From Thermoleophilaceae bacterium (GTDB taxonomy: Bacteria > Actinomycetota > Thermoleophilia > Solirubrobacterales > Thermoleophilaceae): 64,000 bases of DNA. Location: the NCBI GenBank assembly GCA_030447725.1, contig JAUJOQ010000001.1, positions 1,091,263 through 1,155,262 on the forward strand. Direction: 5' to 3'. Both the position numbers and the translations under genes were made by a program. Position 1 is the first letter of the stretch, and each line of letters begins with the position of its first letter. The notes beneath the pieces were generated by a model that ran no database searches, was not told where the DNA came from, and was given only the letters and a program-made list of their open reading frames with translations. Of the stretch, positions 50,271 through 58,249 are shown piece after piece.

Positions 50271-51019
50271 GCGTCGAGCGTCATCAGATTCACGAGGAGG
50301 ACGTGGGGGCCTACCTCCTGCGCGCCCTCTCAGATGTGGAGCAACGGCGCTTCGAGGCCCACCTCGAGAATTGCGTCGTCTGCCAGGACGAGGTCTCGCG
50401 CCTGCGTCCCGCGGTGAACGCCCTGCCGCGGTCGGTCCACCCGATTGCTCCCCCTCTATCGCTCAAGGCGAAGCTGATGGCGGAGGTGGAGCGCGACGTG
50501 CGCGAACGCCAGGAGGCCGCGGGAGTCTCCCGCCGCCCCGGCGCCTTCGCAGGGGTGCGCCGGCGCCTCGGTGGCGCCTTCGGCAGCCTGCGTCCGACGA
50601 TGGCCTGGGTGTCCGCGTCGGTGGTCCTGCTCGTAGGCGCGGCGAGTGGAGCGGCGGGGCTCTACGCCTTGACCGAGGCCACAAACGAGGAGACGCCTCG
50701 GTCCGTGGTCGCTCAGGTTGACAAGACTCGCGTGCCCTTCGGCAGCGGCAGCCTCGTGGTGCCCGACGGGGACCAGGAAGGGGCGGTGCTGCAGGTTCAC
50801 GGCATGCCCGAGCTCGAGGGCGACTCCGTCTACCAACTGTGGGTGCGCCGAGACGGCGAGGTGATCCCCCAATCCCTGTTCCACGTGGGCGAGAACGGCG
50901 CCGGCGCCGCGGCGGTGATCGAGAAACTGCAGGACGTGGACGTTGTGATGGTGACGCGCGAGTCCGCCGGCGGAGCCAAGGCGCCGAGCGAGAAGCCCGT
51001 GCTCTCCGTGAAGCTCTGA
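50267..51019 (+). CDS. anti-sigma factor, RskA-like with zinc finger
   Basis: Membrane anti-sigma factor of 250 residues. Zinc-binding HxxxCxxC in EAHLENCVVCQDE (about residues 32-44), linker helix, one membrane helix (TMAWVSASVVLLVGAASGAA, about 114-137), then an extracytoplasmic RskA domain (GAVLQVHGMPELEGDSVYQL, WVRRDGEVIP). It should hold the SigK-like factor until regulated proteolysis. The start ATG overlaps the sigma stop. A rhomboid protease gene follows 28 bases later, a possible but unproven partner in proteolysis. Confidence 0.9.
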   Translation: MSVERHQIHEEDVGAYLLRALSDVEQRRFEAHLENCVVCQDEVSRLRPAVNALPRSVHPIAPPLSLKAKLMAEVERDVRERQEAAGVSRRPGAFAGVRRRLGGAFGSLRPTMAWVSASVVLLVGAASGAAGLYALTEATNEETPRSVVAQVDKTRVPFGSGSLVVPDGDQEGAVLQVHGMPELEGDSVYQLWVRRDGEVIPQSLFHVGENGAGAAAVIEKLQDVDVVMVTRESAGGAKAPSEKPVLSVKL

Positions 51020-51047
51020 CCCGCCACTCGCCTACTCTGCGGTGGTG

Positions 51048-51869
51048 ATGGAGACCTGTTACCGCCACCCGGACCGCGAAACGGGCGTGTCGTGCTCGAA
51101 CTGCGGGCGCTCGATCTGCCCGGACTGCATGACGTCGACCTCGGTCGGCATGCGCTGCCCGGAGTGCTCGAAGCAGAAGACGAAGGTCAGGACGATCGGC
51201 GCGGGCTCTGAGCCCACGCTGACCTACGCCCTGATCGCGATCAACGTGATCATCGGACTCGGCGCGTTCGTCGGCGGGGCAAGCGCGACCGGCGGGGGCT
51301 TCTCGGGCTCGTCGCTGCTCGCTGACGGCTCCGTGTCGAGGTTTGGGGTCGACAGCGGCGACTACTGGCGCATCCTCACGGCGGGCTTCCTGCACGTGAA
51401 CTTCATCCACCTGTTGTTCAACATGTTCGCCCTCTACGTGCTGGGCGGGTTGCTGGAGCCGGCGATCGGCCGCCTGCGCTTCGGCGTCATCTACTTCGTC
51501 TCGCTCCTGGCCGGTTCGTTCGGGGCGCTGCTGCTGGAGCCCCTCGCTCCGACCGTCGGCGCATCGGGCGCGGTGTTCGGCCTGATGGGGGCGGCCGTCG
51601 TGGTTATGCGCAATCGCGGAATCAACCCGATGGAGAGCGGTCTCGGGCTGTGGATCGGCCTCAACCTGCTGATCACCTTCACCATTCCGAACATCTCCAT
51701 CGGCGGGCATATCGGAGGCCTGGTCGGGGGTGCGCTCGCCGCCTTTCTGATGTTCGACCTCCGCGACCGCGTGCGTGTGCCCGAGCTCGTGCCGATGGCG
51801 ATGGCGGGCGCAATCGGCGTGGCCGCCGTCGTGGGCTCGGTAGTGGTGTCGAGCTCGACGCCCGTCTAG
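51048..51869 (+). CDS. rhomboid-family intramembrane serine protease with zinc finger
   Basis: Protein of 273 residues. The N-terminal B-box-like finger has CYRHPDRETGVSCSNCGRSI then CPDCM and CPECS. The rhomboid core has LHVNFIHLLFNMFALYVLGG (conserved His and Asn), catalytic Ser in GASGAVFGLMGA and catalytic His in SIGGHIGGLVGG, with about six membrane helices. ATG 51048 was chosen; TACTCT lies nine bases upstream. GTG 51042 is an alternative. It converges on the glycosyltransferase gene with overlapping stops. Candidate protease for the neighbouring anti-sigma factor by position only. Confidence 0.92.
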   Translation: METCYRHPDRETGVSCSNCGRSICPDCMTSTSVGMRCPECSKQKTKVRTIGAGSEPTLTYALIAINVIIGLGAFVGGASATGGGFSGSSLLADGSVSRFGVDSGDYWRILTAGFLHVNFIHLLFNMFALYVLGGLLEPAIGRLRFGVIYFVSLLAGSFGALLLEPLAPTVGASGAVFGLMGAAVVVMRNRGINPMESGLGLWIGLNLLITFTIPNISIGGHIGGLVGGALAAFLMFDLRDRVRVPELVPMAMAGAIGVAAVVGSVVVSSSTPV

Positions 51870-53029
51870 ACCGACGAGGGCCCGCTGAGGCGGTCGTAGG
51901 TGGCCTGCAGCCGCGTGAGCATGCGCTCGAGCGGAAAGCGCTCCGCCACGTCGCGGCGCCCGGCCTCGCCCATGCGCCGTGCCAGCGCCGGGTCGTCGGC
52001 GAGTCGGCGCAGCGCTAGAGCGAGCGCTCCGGGGTGCCCCGGCGCCACCAGCATGCCGGTCACGCCGTGGCGAACGATCTCGGTGACGCCGCCGTGTGCC
52101 GCGGCCACTACAGGCAGCCCGGCCGCGGCGCCCTCCATAGCCACCAGGCCCAGCGGCTCTGGGCGGGTGGATGGAACCGTCAGCACATCGGCGGCGCCGA
52201 GCACCGTGCCCACGTCGGCGCGGAACCCCAGGCGCAGCACCCGCTGGGTCACGCCGAGGTTGCCCGCCAGCGCCACCAGCCGGCGTTCGTGCGCCTCGGA
52301 CCCGGGGTGCGCGTCGCCGGCGAGCAGGGCGATCGCCCCGTTGGCCACCAGCGGAGGTCGGCCGAGCGCCCGGACGAGCACGTCCTGGCCCTTCCAGTCA
52401 CTCACCCGCCCCACCAGAGCGATCACGAACCGGTTGCCGGCGATGCCGAGCGACCGGCGGGCAGCCGCCCGATCCACCGGCTCCGGCGCCTCGGCGAGGC
52501 CGTCGTAGAGCACCTGTGCTCGCGGGGATACACTGAACTGCCGAGCAACCGCGCGTGAGATGCAGGCCAGCGCGTCGGCGGCCTCGAGGCGGCGGCGCAT
52601 CAGGGGCCAGAGCGCGCTCGCCATCGGGCCTGACGAGCCCGCGTAGATCTCGCGCACATGGATCAGGTGCCCCGCTCGCGCGCGCCGGGCCACCGCGCCG
52701 CTCGACAGGACCACGGAGGTGTTGGCGTGCACCACCGCCGCGCCGCGCTCGATCGCCAGCCGGCCAAGCACGCTGCGGTCGCGAGCCACCGCCCGCACCA
52801 GACCGGCGGACCCTGGGGGGGAGACCAGCGCGCGCCGCAGCACCGCAAGCGGGTGGACCACCACCTCCGCCCCGGCGTCCTCGAGCATCGGCGCCAGCTC
52901 TCCGCGCTCGGGCAGCACGCACACCGCCCGCCAGCGCTCGGGCGCAAGTCCGCGGGCGATGGCCAGCAACTGGACGTCCGAGCCGTAGCGTTGCGCGGAG
53001 GAGTGGAGGATCAGGACGGTGCGGGGCAC
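51866..53029 (-). CDS. GT4-family glycosyltransferase
   Basis: Protein of 387 residues with two Rossmann-like halves. N-terminal half: TVLILHSSAQRYGSDVQLLA and VVHANTSVVLSSGAVARRAR. C-terminal half: FVIALVGRVSDWKGQDVLVR, then RLGFRADVGTVLGAADVLTV and the EX7E motif in EPLGLVAMEGAAAGLPVVAA. It would add a sugar to a lipid or polysaccharide acceptor at the membrane. Start GTG 53029 immediately follows the upstream SRPBCC gene's stop, so they are cotranscribed. Donor and acceptor unknown. Confidence 0.9.
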   Translation of the reverse strand: MPRTVLILHSSAQRYGSDVQLLAIARGLAPERWRAVCVLPERGELAPMLEDAGAEVVVHPLAVLRRALVSPPGSAGLVRAVARDRSVLGRLAIERGAAVVHANTSVVLSSGAVARRARAGHLIHVREIYAGSSGPMASALWPLMRRRLEAADALACISRAVARQFSVSPRAQVLYDGLAEAPEPVDRAAARRSLGIAGNRFVIALVGRVSDWKGQDVLVRALGRPPLVANGAIALLAGDAHPGSEAHERRLVALAGNLGVTQRVLRLGFRADVGTVLGAADVLTVPSTRPEPLGLVAMEGAAAGLPVVAAAHGGVTEIVRHGVTGMLVAPGHPGALALALRRLADDPALARRMGEAGRRDVAERFPLERMLTRLQATYDRLSGPSSV

Positions 53030-53470
53030 TCAGGCAGCGGTCTCTACTCGCGTCTTGAGATCCTCGAGAGACCGCTGCATCACCTGGTCGTTGAGGATGG
53101 CCGCGACCTTGGCCGGCAGCCCCACGCTCGCGTCGATGCGTAGGCCGTGGGTGGCCAGCGTGGTGCCGTCGCCCCGGTCCTCGAGCACGAACTCACCTTC
53201 GATGTCGCGCATGTCGCCGGCCACGAGCTCCCATGTGAGCATGTGGGGCTCCTCGTAGGAGTAGTCGAGCGTGTACGAGACCCGCTTGACCTTTGCGTCT
53301 ACCTTGAAGGAGACCCTCTGACCCCGGCCCTTGCCGTCGCGCGACTGCACCTCGCAGTCCTTGACCGCCTGCTGCCAGTCTGGGTAGCTCTCGAAATCCA
53401 GCAGAGCGTCGAAGCACCGCTGCGGCGTGCCGTGCACCACGAGCTGCCGTTCCGCGCGCTTCGCTGCCAC
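53030..53470 (-). CDS. SRPBCC-family protein (Coq10/polyketide-cyclase type)
   Basis: Protein of 146 residues: VVHGTPQRCFDALLDFESYP, DWQQAVKDCEVQSRDGKGRG, YTLDYSYEEPHMLTWELVAG, and a C-terminal helix (AAILNDQVMQRSLEDLKTRV) typical of the Coq10-like helix-grip group that binds lipids. Start GTG 53470. Directly coupled to the glycosyltransferase gene and five bases from the metal-receptor gene's stop, so the three minus-strand genes may form an operon. Confidence 0.85.
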   Translation of the reverse strand: MAAKRAERQLVVHGTPQRCFDALLDFESYPDWQQAVKDCEVQSRDGKGRGQRVSFKVDAKVKRVSYTLDYSYEEPHMLTWELVAGDMRDIEGEFVLEDRGDGTTLATHGLRIDASVGLPAKVAAILNDQVMQRSLEDLKTRVETAA

Positions 53471-53475
53471 GGCCG

Positions 53476-54396
53476 CTATGGAACTCCGACCGAGTTTCCC
53501 ACGTCAAGCCAGGTGAAGCGCCCGGGGGGCGGGGCCGAAGCCGCGTCAGGGTGCAGCAGGTGGGCCAGCAGCTCGACGCCGTCGACCAGGCGGGGCCCGG
53601 GGCGGGAGAAGAGGCCGGAGGCGTCGACGGCGGCGACCTTCGCCTCGGTCGCGGCCAGCCGCTCACGGGCGGCAAGCGTCTCCTCGGCGGCGCGCTCGGT
53701 GGCGTACCCGCAGGGCATCGACACGATCACGTCCGGCTGCGCCGCCTCCACCTCCAGCCAGTCCGCCGTGCGGGAGCGCTCGCCGGCGAAGCCCAGGACG
53801 TCCTCACCGCCCGCCAGCTCGATCATCTGGGGCACCCAGTGCCCGCCGATGAACACGGGGTCGAGCCACTCCAACGCCGCAACCCGGGGCCGCCCGGCGC
53901 CCTCGACCGCATCCACGACGGCGTCGATCCGGCGTCCGGCCCCCTCCACGAGCGCCTCCCCCTGCTCCTCGGCGCCGGCGACACCAGCCAGACGGGAGAT
54001 GTCGCCGAGCACCTCGCCAAGGGTGGCCGGATCGAGCGAGATGACCTCCGGCGGCGAGGGCAGGCGGGCGGCCACGGCCTTCACCTCCTCATAGGAGACC
54101 GCGCAGACCTCGCACACCGCCTGAGTCACGATGAGGTCCGGCGACAGCGCCTCCAGCAGCTCCTCGTCGAGCTCGTAGAGGGCTTCGCCCCGCTGCGTTC
54201 GCTCGCGCACGGCGGCGTCGATCTCGGCCGCGGAGAGGCCGCCCTCGATCACGCTGTGAGTGAGGTGCGCCCTCTGGGCCGCCTGTGGCGGATAATCGCA
54301 CTCGTGGGTGACGGCCACGACGCTGTCGCCAAGGCCGAGGCTGAAGAGCATCTCGGTCGAGGAGGGCACGAGGGAGGCGATCCGCACGGGAGGCAC
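53476..54396 (-). CDS. cobalamin/heme-type metal-complex receptor (BtuF-like), no signal peptide
   Basis: Protein of 306 residues with the helical-backbone metal-receptor fold: RIASLVPSSTEMLFSLGLGD, VAVTHECDYPP, LYELDEELLEALSPDLIVTQ with AVCEVCAVS, and WLDPVFIGGHWVPQMIELAG. It starts without a signal sequence or lipobox, so it may be a cytoplasmic corrinoid-binding protein rather than an ABC-transporter receptor; no permease or ATPase gene is near. Start GTG 54396 (or GTG 54387) lies two bases from the start of the divergent PCD gene. Confidence 0.85.
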   Translation of the reverse strand: MPPVRIASLVPSSTEMLFSLGLGDSVVAVTHECDYPPQAAQRAHLTHSVIEGGLSAAEIDAAVRERTQRGEALYELDEELLEALSPDLIVTQAVCEVCAVSYEEVKAVAARLPSPPEVISLDPATLGEVLGDISRLAGVAGAEEQGEALVEGAGRRIDAVVDAVEGAGRPRVAALEWLDPVFIGGHWVPQMIELAGGEDVLGFAGERSRTADWLEVEAAQPDVIVSMPCGYATERAAEETLAARERLAATEAKVAAVDASGLFSRPGPRLVDGVELLAHLLHPDAASAPPPGRFTWLDVGNSVGVP

Positions 54397-54397
54397 G

Positions 54398-54676
54398 ATG
54401 GCACGTCTTGGGGCTGAAGAGATCGAAGAGCGGCTGTCGAGGTTGGATGGCTGGTCGCGTCAGGGTGAGGCGCTGGTGCGAGAGCAGCGCAGCACGGACT
54501 TCCTCGGGTCCGTCGAGTTCGTGAACCGCATCGCCCCCGTGGCGGAGGACATGGGCCATCACCCCGACCTGGCGATCTCCTGGGACACGGTGACCGTGAC
54601 GATCACCACCCACTCCGAGGGTGGCCTCACGGACAAGGACTTCACCCTCGCCGAGCGGATCGACGCGCTCTCGTAG
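54398..54676 (+). CDS. pterin-4a-carbinolamine dehydratase
   Basis: Protein of 92 residues recycling the pterin cofactor or acting as a small regulator. Signature DMGHHPDLAISWDTVTVTIT and THSEGGLTDKDFTLAERID carry the family His-His, Trp and Asp positions. Start ATG 54398, two bases from the divergent gene start, with no Shine-Dalgarno. No aromatic amino-acid hydroxylase gene is in the window, so its partner is unknown. Confidence 0.9.
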   Translation: MARLGAEEIEERLSRLDGWSRQGEALVREQRSTDFLGSVEFVNRIAPVAEDMGHHPDLAISWDTVTVTITTHSEGGLTDKDFTLAERIDALS

Positions 54677-54823
54677 GCCTGTGCGGGCCCTCAGTGCGGC
54701 GCGCGCGCCACGTTCGAGGCGGCGCTGACCTCTGCTAGCGTTGGCGTGCCCTCGGATGCGCGACGAAGACCCTCCTCGAAGTAGGCCCTCCATAGCCCTC
54801 CCGGGGGCGCCCGAGGGCGTCGC

Positions 54824-56164
54824 ATGATCGAGCTCCTGCTTCTGGTCGGGGTGCTCGTGCTCGTGGCTGCCAACGGGTTCTTCGTAGCTGCGGAGTTCGC
54901 GCTCGTGCGTGCCCGGGATGGCAAGCTCGAGCAGATGGAGCGGGAGGGAGCGGGTGGCGCCAAGCTCGCCGGCTTCCAGCTCGAGCACATCGACGAGTAT
55001 CTGTCGGCGTGCCAGCTGGGCATAACGATGGCCTCGCTCGGCATCGGCTTCATGGGCGAGCCCGCGATCGCCAGCCTGCTGGAGAGCGTCCTCGGCGACT
55101 CGCTTCCACACGGTGTGACCCTCGGCATCTCACTCGCCATCGCCTACCTGATCACCACCGCGCTGCACATCACCCTTGGAGAGCAGGTGCCGAAGATCTA
55201 CGCCATTACGCACGCGGAGACCACCGCCCGCCACGCAGCTCGGCTACTGGAGGCGTTCCGCGTCACGTTCAAGCCGTTGATCTGGGCGCTGAACACCGTG
55301 TCGAACGCCATTCTGCGCACTGTCGGCGTGGACCCCAAGGCGGAGTTCGAGGAGGTGTCGTCCTCGGACGACCTGAAGCTGATCATCGCCCGCAGTCAGA
55401 GCGGCGGCAAGCTCGACCCAGGGGAGGCGGGGATGCTGTCGGGCGTCTTCCATCTGCACGAGCAGCAGGCCCGTCAAGTGATGACGCCGATACCCGCTGT
55501 CGTCACCGTCGACGTGTCCGAGACGGCCGAGGAGGCGCTGCGCCGCTGCGTGGACTCCGGCCACACTCGGCTCGTGGTCACCGAGCAGGGCAACACGGAC
55601 AGGATCAAGGGGATCGTGCACAACAACTCACTGGCCCGGCGCCTGATGACCGAGGGTCCGGATGCCTCGATCGCGCCGAGCGTGAAGGACGCGCTGATCG
55701 TGCCGGAGACCAAGCCGCTGGACGACCTCCTGGCCGATCTCCAGCGCGAGCGCGCCTCGGTGGCCGTCGTGGTCGACGAGTACGGTCGCACCGCGGGCAT
55801 CGTGTCCATAGAGGACATCGTCGAGGAGGTCGTGGGCGAGATCGCCGACGAGACCGACCCCGCCGTGGCCGGCGTCCGGCGTCTGACCAACGGCGACTGG
55901 TGGGTCCGCGGCCATGTGCCGATCACCGACCTCGACGACTACCAGATCGATATCCCCATCGACTCGGACGCCTACAACTCCGTGGGCGGGTTCGTGTTCG
56001 GCGAGCTGGGCCGCCTGCCCAAGCGCGGCGACATGGTGCGCGCCAACGGGTACTCGCTGCGCGTGGAGTCGGTGCGCGAGAACCGCATCGAGGCCGTCCG
56101 GATCCGTCACCACGATGCCGAGCAGTCGGCTGCCGCAGCCGATGAGCCCCGGGAGCCCGGCTAG
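54824..56164 (+). CDS. CNNM/CorC-family transporter-associated protein (hemolysin-like)
   Basis: Protein of 446 residues. The DUF21/CNNM membrane domain (about 1-190) has MIELLLLVGVLVLVAANGFF, FVAAEFALVRAR, LSACQLGITMASLGIGFMGE and LGEQVPKIYAI. Two CBS domains follow (ARQVMTPIPAVVTVDVSETA; SVAVVVDEYGRTAGIVSIED), then a CorC/HlyC C-terminal domain (YNSVGGFVFGELGRLPKRGD). The family handles Mg2+ or Co2+ efflux. Start ATG 54824. It converges on the dehydrogenase gene at 56183, 18 bases away. Confidence 0.92.
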   Translation: MIELLLLVGVLVLVAANGFFVAAEFALVRARDGKLEQMEREGAGGAKLAGFQLEHIDEYLSACQLGITMASLGIGFMGEPAIASLLESVLGDSLPHGVTLGISLAIAYLITTALHITLGEQVPKIYAITHAETTARHAARLLEAFRVTFKPLIWALNTVSNAILRTVGVDPKAEFEEVSSSDDLKLIIARSQSGGKLDPGEAGMLSGVFHLHEQQARQVMTPIPAVVTVDVSETAEEALRRCVDSGHTRLVVTEQGNTDRIKGIVHNNSLARRLMTEGPDASIAPSVKDALIVPETKPLDDLLADLQRERASVAVVVDEYGRTAGIVSIEDIVEEVVGEIADETDPAVAGVRRLTNGDWWVRGHVPITDLDDYQIDIPIDSDAYNSVGGFVFGELGRLPKRGDMVRANGYSLRVESVRENRIEAVRIRHHDAEQSAAAADEPREPG

Positions 56165-56182
56165 GGCGCCTGACCGAAGGGC

Positions 56183-56959
56183 CTACGAGTACTCGTAGAA
56201 CCCGGCGCCCGACTTGCGGCCGAGGCGCCCGGCCGCCACGAGCTCGGTAACGCGTGCCGGCACCTCGACGCCGATCGACCCGCCTATCGCAGAGGACACG
56301 TCGAGGCCCACCAGGTCGAGCAGCGCCAGTGGGCCCAGCGGGTGCCCGGCGCCCAGCTTCATGCAGGAGTCGATCGCCTCGGGCTCGAGGCCGGTCGCCT
56401 CCATCAGGCGCACGGCCTCGAAGGCGAAGGGAAACAGCAGCCGGTTGACCACGAACCCGGGCACGTCGGGCACTTCGATGGCCGTCTTGCCCAGCGTCTG
56501 GCACAGGCGCTGGAAGGCTGCTCGCGTGTCCGCGGTCGCGGCGTCTGGAAAGGCCAGCTCGACCAGCTTCATCTTCTCCACCGGGTTGAAGACGTGAAGG
56601 CCCGCGAAGCGATCCGGCCGGGCGCTGGCGTCCCCCAGCTCGCCGATCGAGAGCGACGAGGTGGTCGTGGCCACCAGCGCCTCCGGGGGCAGCAGCCCCC
56701 CCAGCCGTTCGAGGAGGTCGCCCTTGACCTTGGCGTCCTCGGCCACCGCCTCGACCACGACGGTCCGATCACCGAGCGCATCGAGGTCGGTGACCACCTT
56801 CGCCGCGCCGCCGGTCCGATCGCTCGCGCGGGCCGCGGAATCCGCGCTGCGCGCCCATAGGACGGTGTCCGCACCGGCGCCCGCGAGGCGCGCCAAGCCA
56901 CACGCGATAGCGCCGCTTCCCGCGATGCCGAGCCTGATCTGGGGGTTCGATTGACTCAC
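56183..56959 (-). CDS. 3-hydroxyacyl-CoA dehydrogenase, short paralogue
   Basis: Protein of 258 residues: nucleotide-binding RLGIAGSGAIACGLARLAGA (relaxed GxGxxxxG), TTTSSLSIGELGD, FAGLHVFNPVEKMKLVELAF (catalytic His and Asn) and VPGFVVNRLLFPF opening the C-terminal domain. It is shorter than the 290-residue paralogue at 4658, mainly in the N-terminal domain. Start GTG 56959 lies inside the palindromic operator 56947-56970, so the message is probably leaderless and repression would be direct. It is divergent from the thiolase gene. Confidence 0.88.
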   Translation of the reverse strand: MSQSNPQIRLGIAGSGAIACGLARLAGAGADTVLWARSADSAARASDRTGGAAKVVTDLDALGDRTVVVEAVAEDAKVKGDLLERLGGLLPPEALVATTTSSLSIGELGDASARPDRFAGLHVFNPVEKMKLVELAFPDAATADTRAAFQRLCQTLGKTAIEVPDVPGFVVNRLLFPFAFEAVRLMEATGLEPEAIDSCMKLGAGHPLGPLALLDLVGLDVSSAIGGSIGVEVPARVTELVAAGRLGRKSGAGFYEYS

Positions 56960-56970
56960 GAGTCAATCGA
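56947..56970. promoter_or_regulatory. perfect palindromic operator between dehydrogenase and thiolase genes
   Basis: Arms TCGATTGACTC and GAGTCAATCGA, eleven bases each, around a two-base AC spacer. It covers the GTG start of the minus gene and a TTGACT -35-like element for the plus gene (TAATCT -10 box at 56972-56977). It shares 16 of 18 core positions with the site at 2161-2178. TetR/FadR-type fatty-acid repressor binding is inferred; no regulator gene of that type is in the window. Confidence 0.85.
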
Positions 56971-57029
56971 GTAATCTAGTCGCAGGTGGCGCGACGAGCC
57001 CGCCGCGAGCCAAATCTGGAGGCACCTTT

Positions 57030-58199
57030 ATGCAGAACGGAAACCGCGAGGTCGTGATCGTCGAGGCCGTCCGTACTCCGGTGGGTCGCGGACACGAGGA
57101 GAAGGGCTACTACAAGGACGTCCATCCCAGCAACCTACTCTCGAAGGTCCTCAGCGAGGTCGTCGAGCGCGCCGGCATCAGCGGTGCCGAGGTCGAGGAC
57201 GTGATCACGGGCTGCGTGCAGCAGTTCGGCGAGCAGGGCTTCAACATCGGTCGCAACGCCTGGCTCGAGGCCGGCCTGCCGATGGAGACGCCCGCCACCA
57301 CGATCGACCGCCAGTGCGGATCCGCCCAGCAGGCCGTGAACTTCGCGGCCGCCCAGATCGGCGCAGGGGTGCTCGACTGCGCCATCGGCTCCGGCGTGGA
57401 GCACATGGGCCACATCTCCTTCGCCGACGGCATGCAGGTGATGTCCGAGCACGGCGCCCCCTTTTCGCCGCAGCTGCTCGAGAAGTACAACCTGGTCCCC
57501 CAGGGCCTGTCGGCCGAGATGATCGCCGACCAGTGGGAGATCCCGCGCTCGGAGCTCGACGAGCTGGCCGTGCGATCGCACGCGCTCGCCCACCAGGCCA
57601 CCGAAGAGGGTCGCTTCGAGCGCGAGATCGTGCCGTTCGCCGTGAACGGCGACACCTACGTGACCGATCAGGGCATCCGCCCGGACACGGACATCGGGAA
57701 GCTGGCCTCACTCAAGCCGGCCTTCAAGGAGGACGGCAAGATCACCGCGGGCAACAGCTCGCAGATCTCCGACGGCGCGGCCGCCGTGCTGCTGATGGAG
57801 CGCGGCAAGGCCGAGGCCCTCGGGCTCAAGGCCCGTGCGCGCATCGTGGACCAGACCACCGTCGGCGTCGACCCGGTGATCATGCTCACCGGCCCGATCC
57901 CCGCCACCCGCAAGCTGCTCGAACGCAGCGGGATGACGATGGACGACATCGATCTGGTGGAGATCAACGAGGCGTTCGCGCCGGTCGTGGCCGCGTGGCA
58001 GCGCGAACTGAACCCCGACATGGACCGCGTCAACGTGAACGGCGGCGCGATGGCCCTCGGGCATCCGCTTGGCTCCACCGGTGCCCGGCTGCTCACCACG
58101 CTCCTGCACGAGCTCGAGCGCGCGGACAAGCAGGTCGGCCTGGTCACGATGTGTTGCGGCGGCGGCTTGGGCACGGGCACTCTGATCGAGCGCGTCTGA
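57030..58199 (+). CDS. acetyl-CoA acyltransferase (thiolase)
   Basis: Last step of beta-oxidation, releasing acetyl-CoA. The 389 residues contain the acylated Cys in TTIDRQCGSAQQAVNFAAAQ, VEINEAFAPVVAAWQ, NVNGGAMALGHPLGSTGARL (catalytic His) and VTMCCGGGLGTGT (second Cys). Start ATG 57030 has GGAGG eight bases upstream. Divergent from a hydroxyacyl-CoA dehydrogenase with the shared palindrome between, so both are probably induced by fatty acids. Confidence 0.95.
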   Translation: MQNGNREVVIVEAVRTPVGRGHEEKGYYKDVHPSNLLSKVLSEVVERAGISGAEVEDVITGCVQQFGEQGFNIGRNAWLEAGLPMETPATTIDRQCGSAQQAVNFAAAQIGAGVLDCAIGSGVEHMGHISFADGMQVMSEHGAPFSPQLLEKYNLVPQGLSAEMIADQWEIPRSELDELAVRSHALAHQATEEGRFEREIVPFAVNGDTYVTDQGIRPDTDIGKLASLKPAFKEDGKITAGNSSQISDGAAAVLLMERGKAEALGLKARARIVDQTTVGVDPVIMLTGPIPATRKLLERSGMTMDDIDLVEINEAFAPVVAAWQRELNPDMDRVNVNGGAMALGHPLGSTGARLLTTLLHELERADKQVGLVTMCCGGGLGTGTLIERV

Positions 58200-58224
58200 C
58201 CAAACCCGGCGCTCGTGTTTTTTC
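58188..58224 (+). terminator. rho-independent-type terminator after thiolase
   Basis: GAGCGC (58188-58193, last codons of the gene) pairs with GCGCTC (58209-58214), followed by GTGTTTTTTC. A six-base GC stem with a 15-base loop and six Ts is the clearest intrinsic terminator in the window. Confidence 0.6.
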
Positions 58225-58249
58225 GGGGCGGGACGGGTATGGCGAAAGG

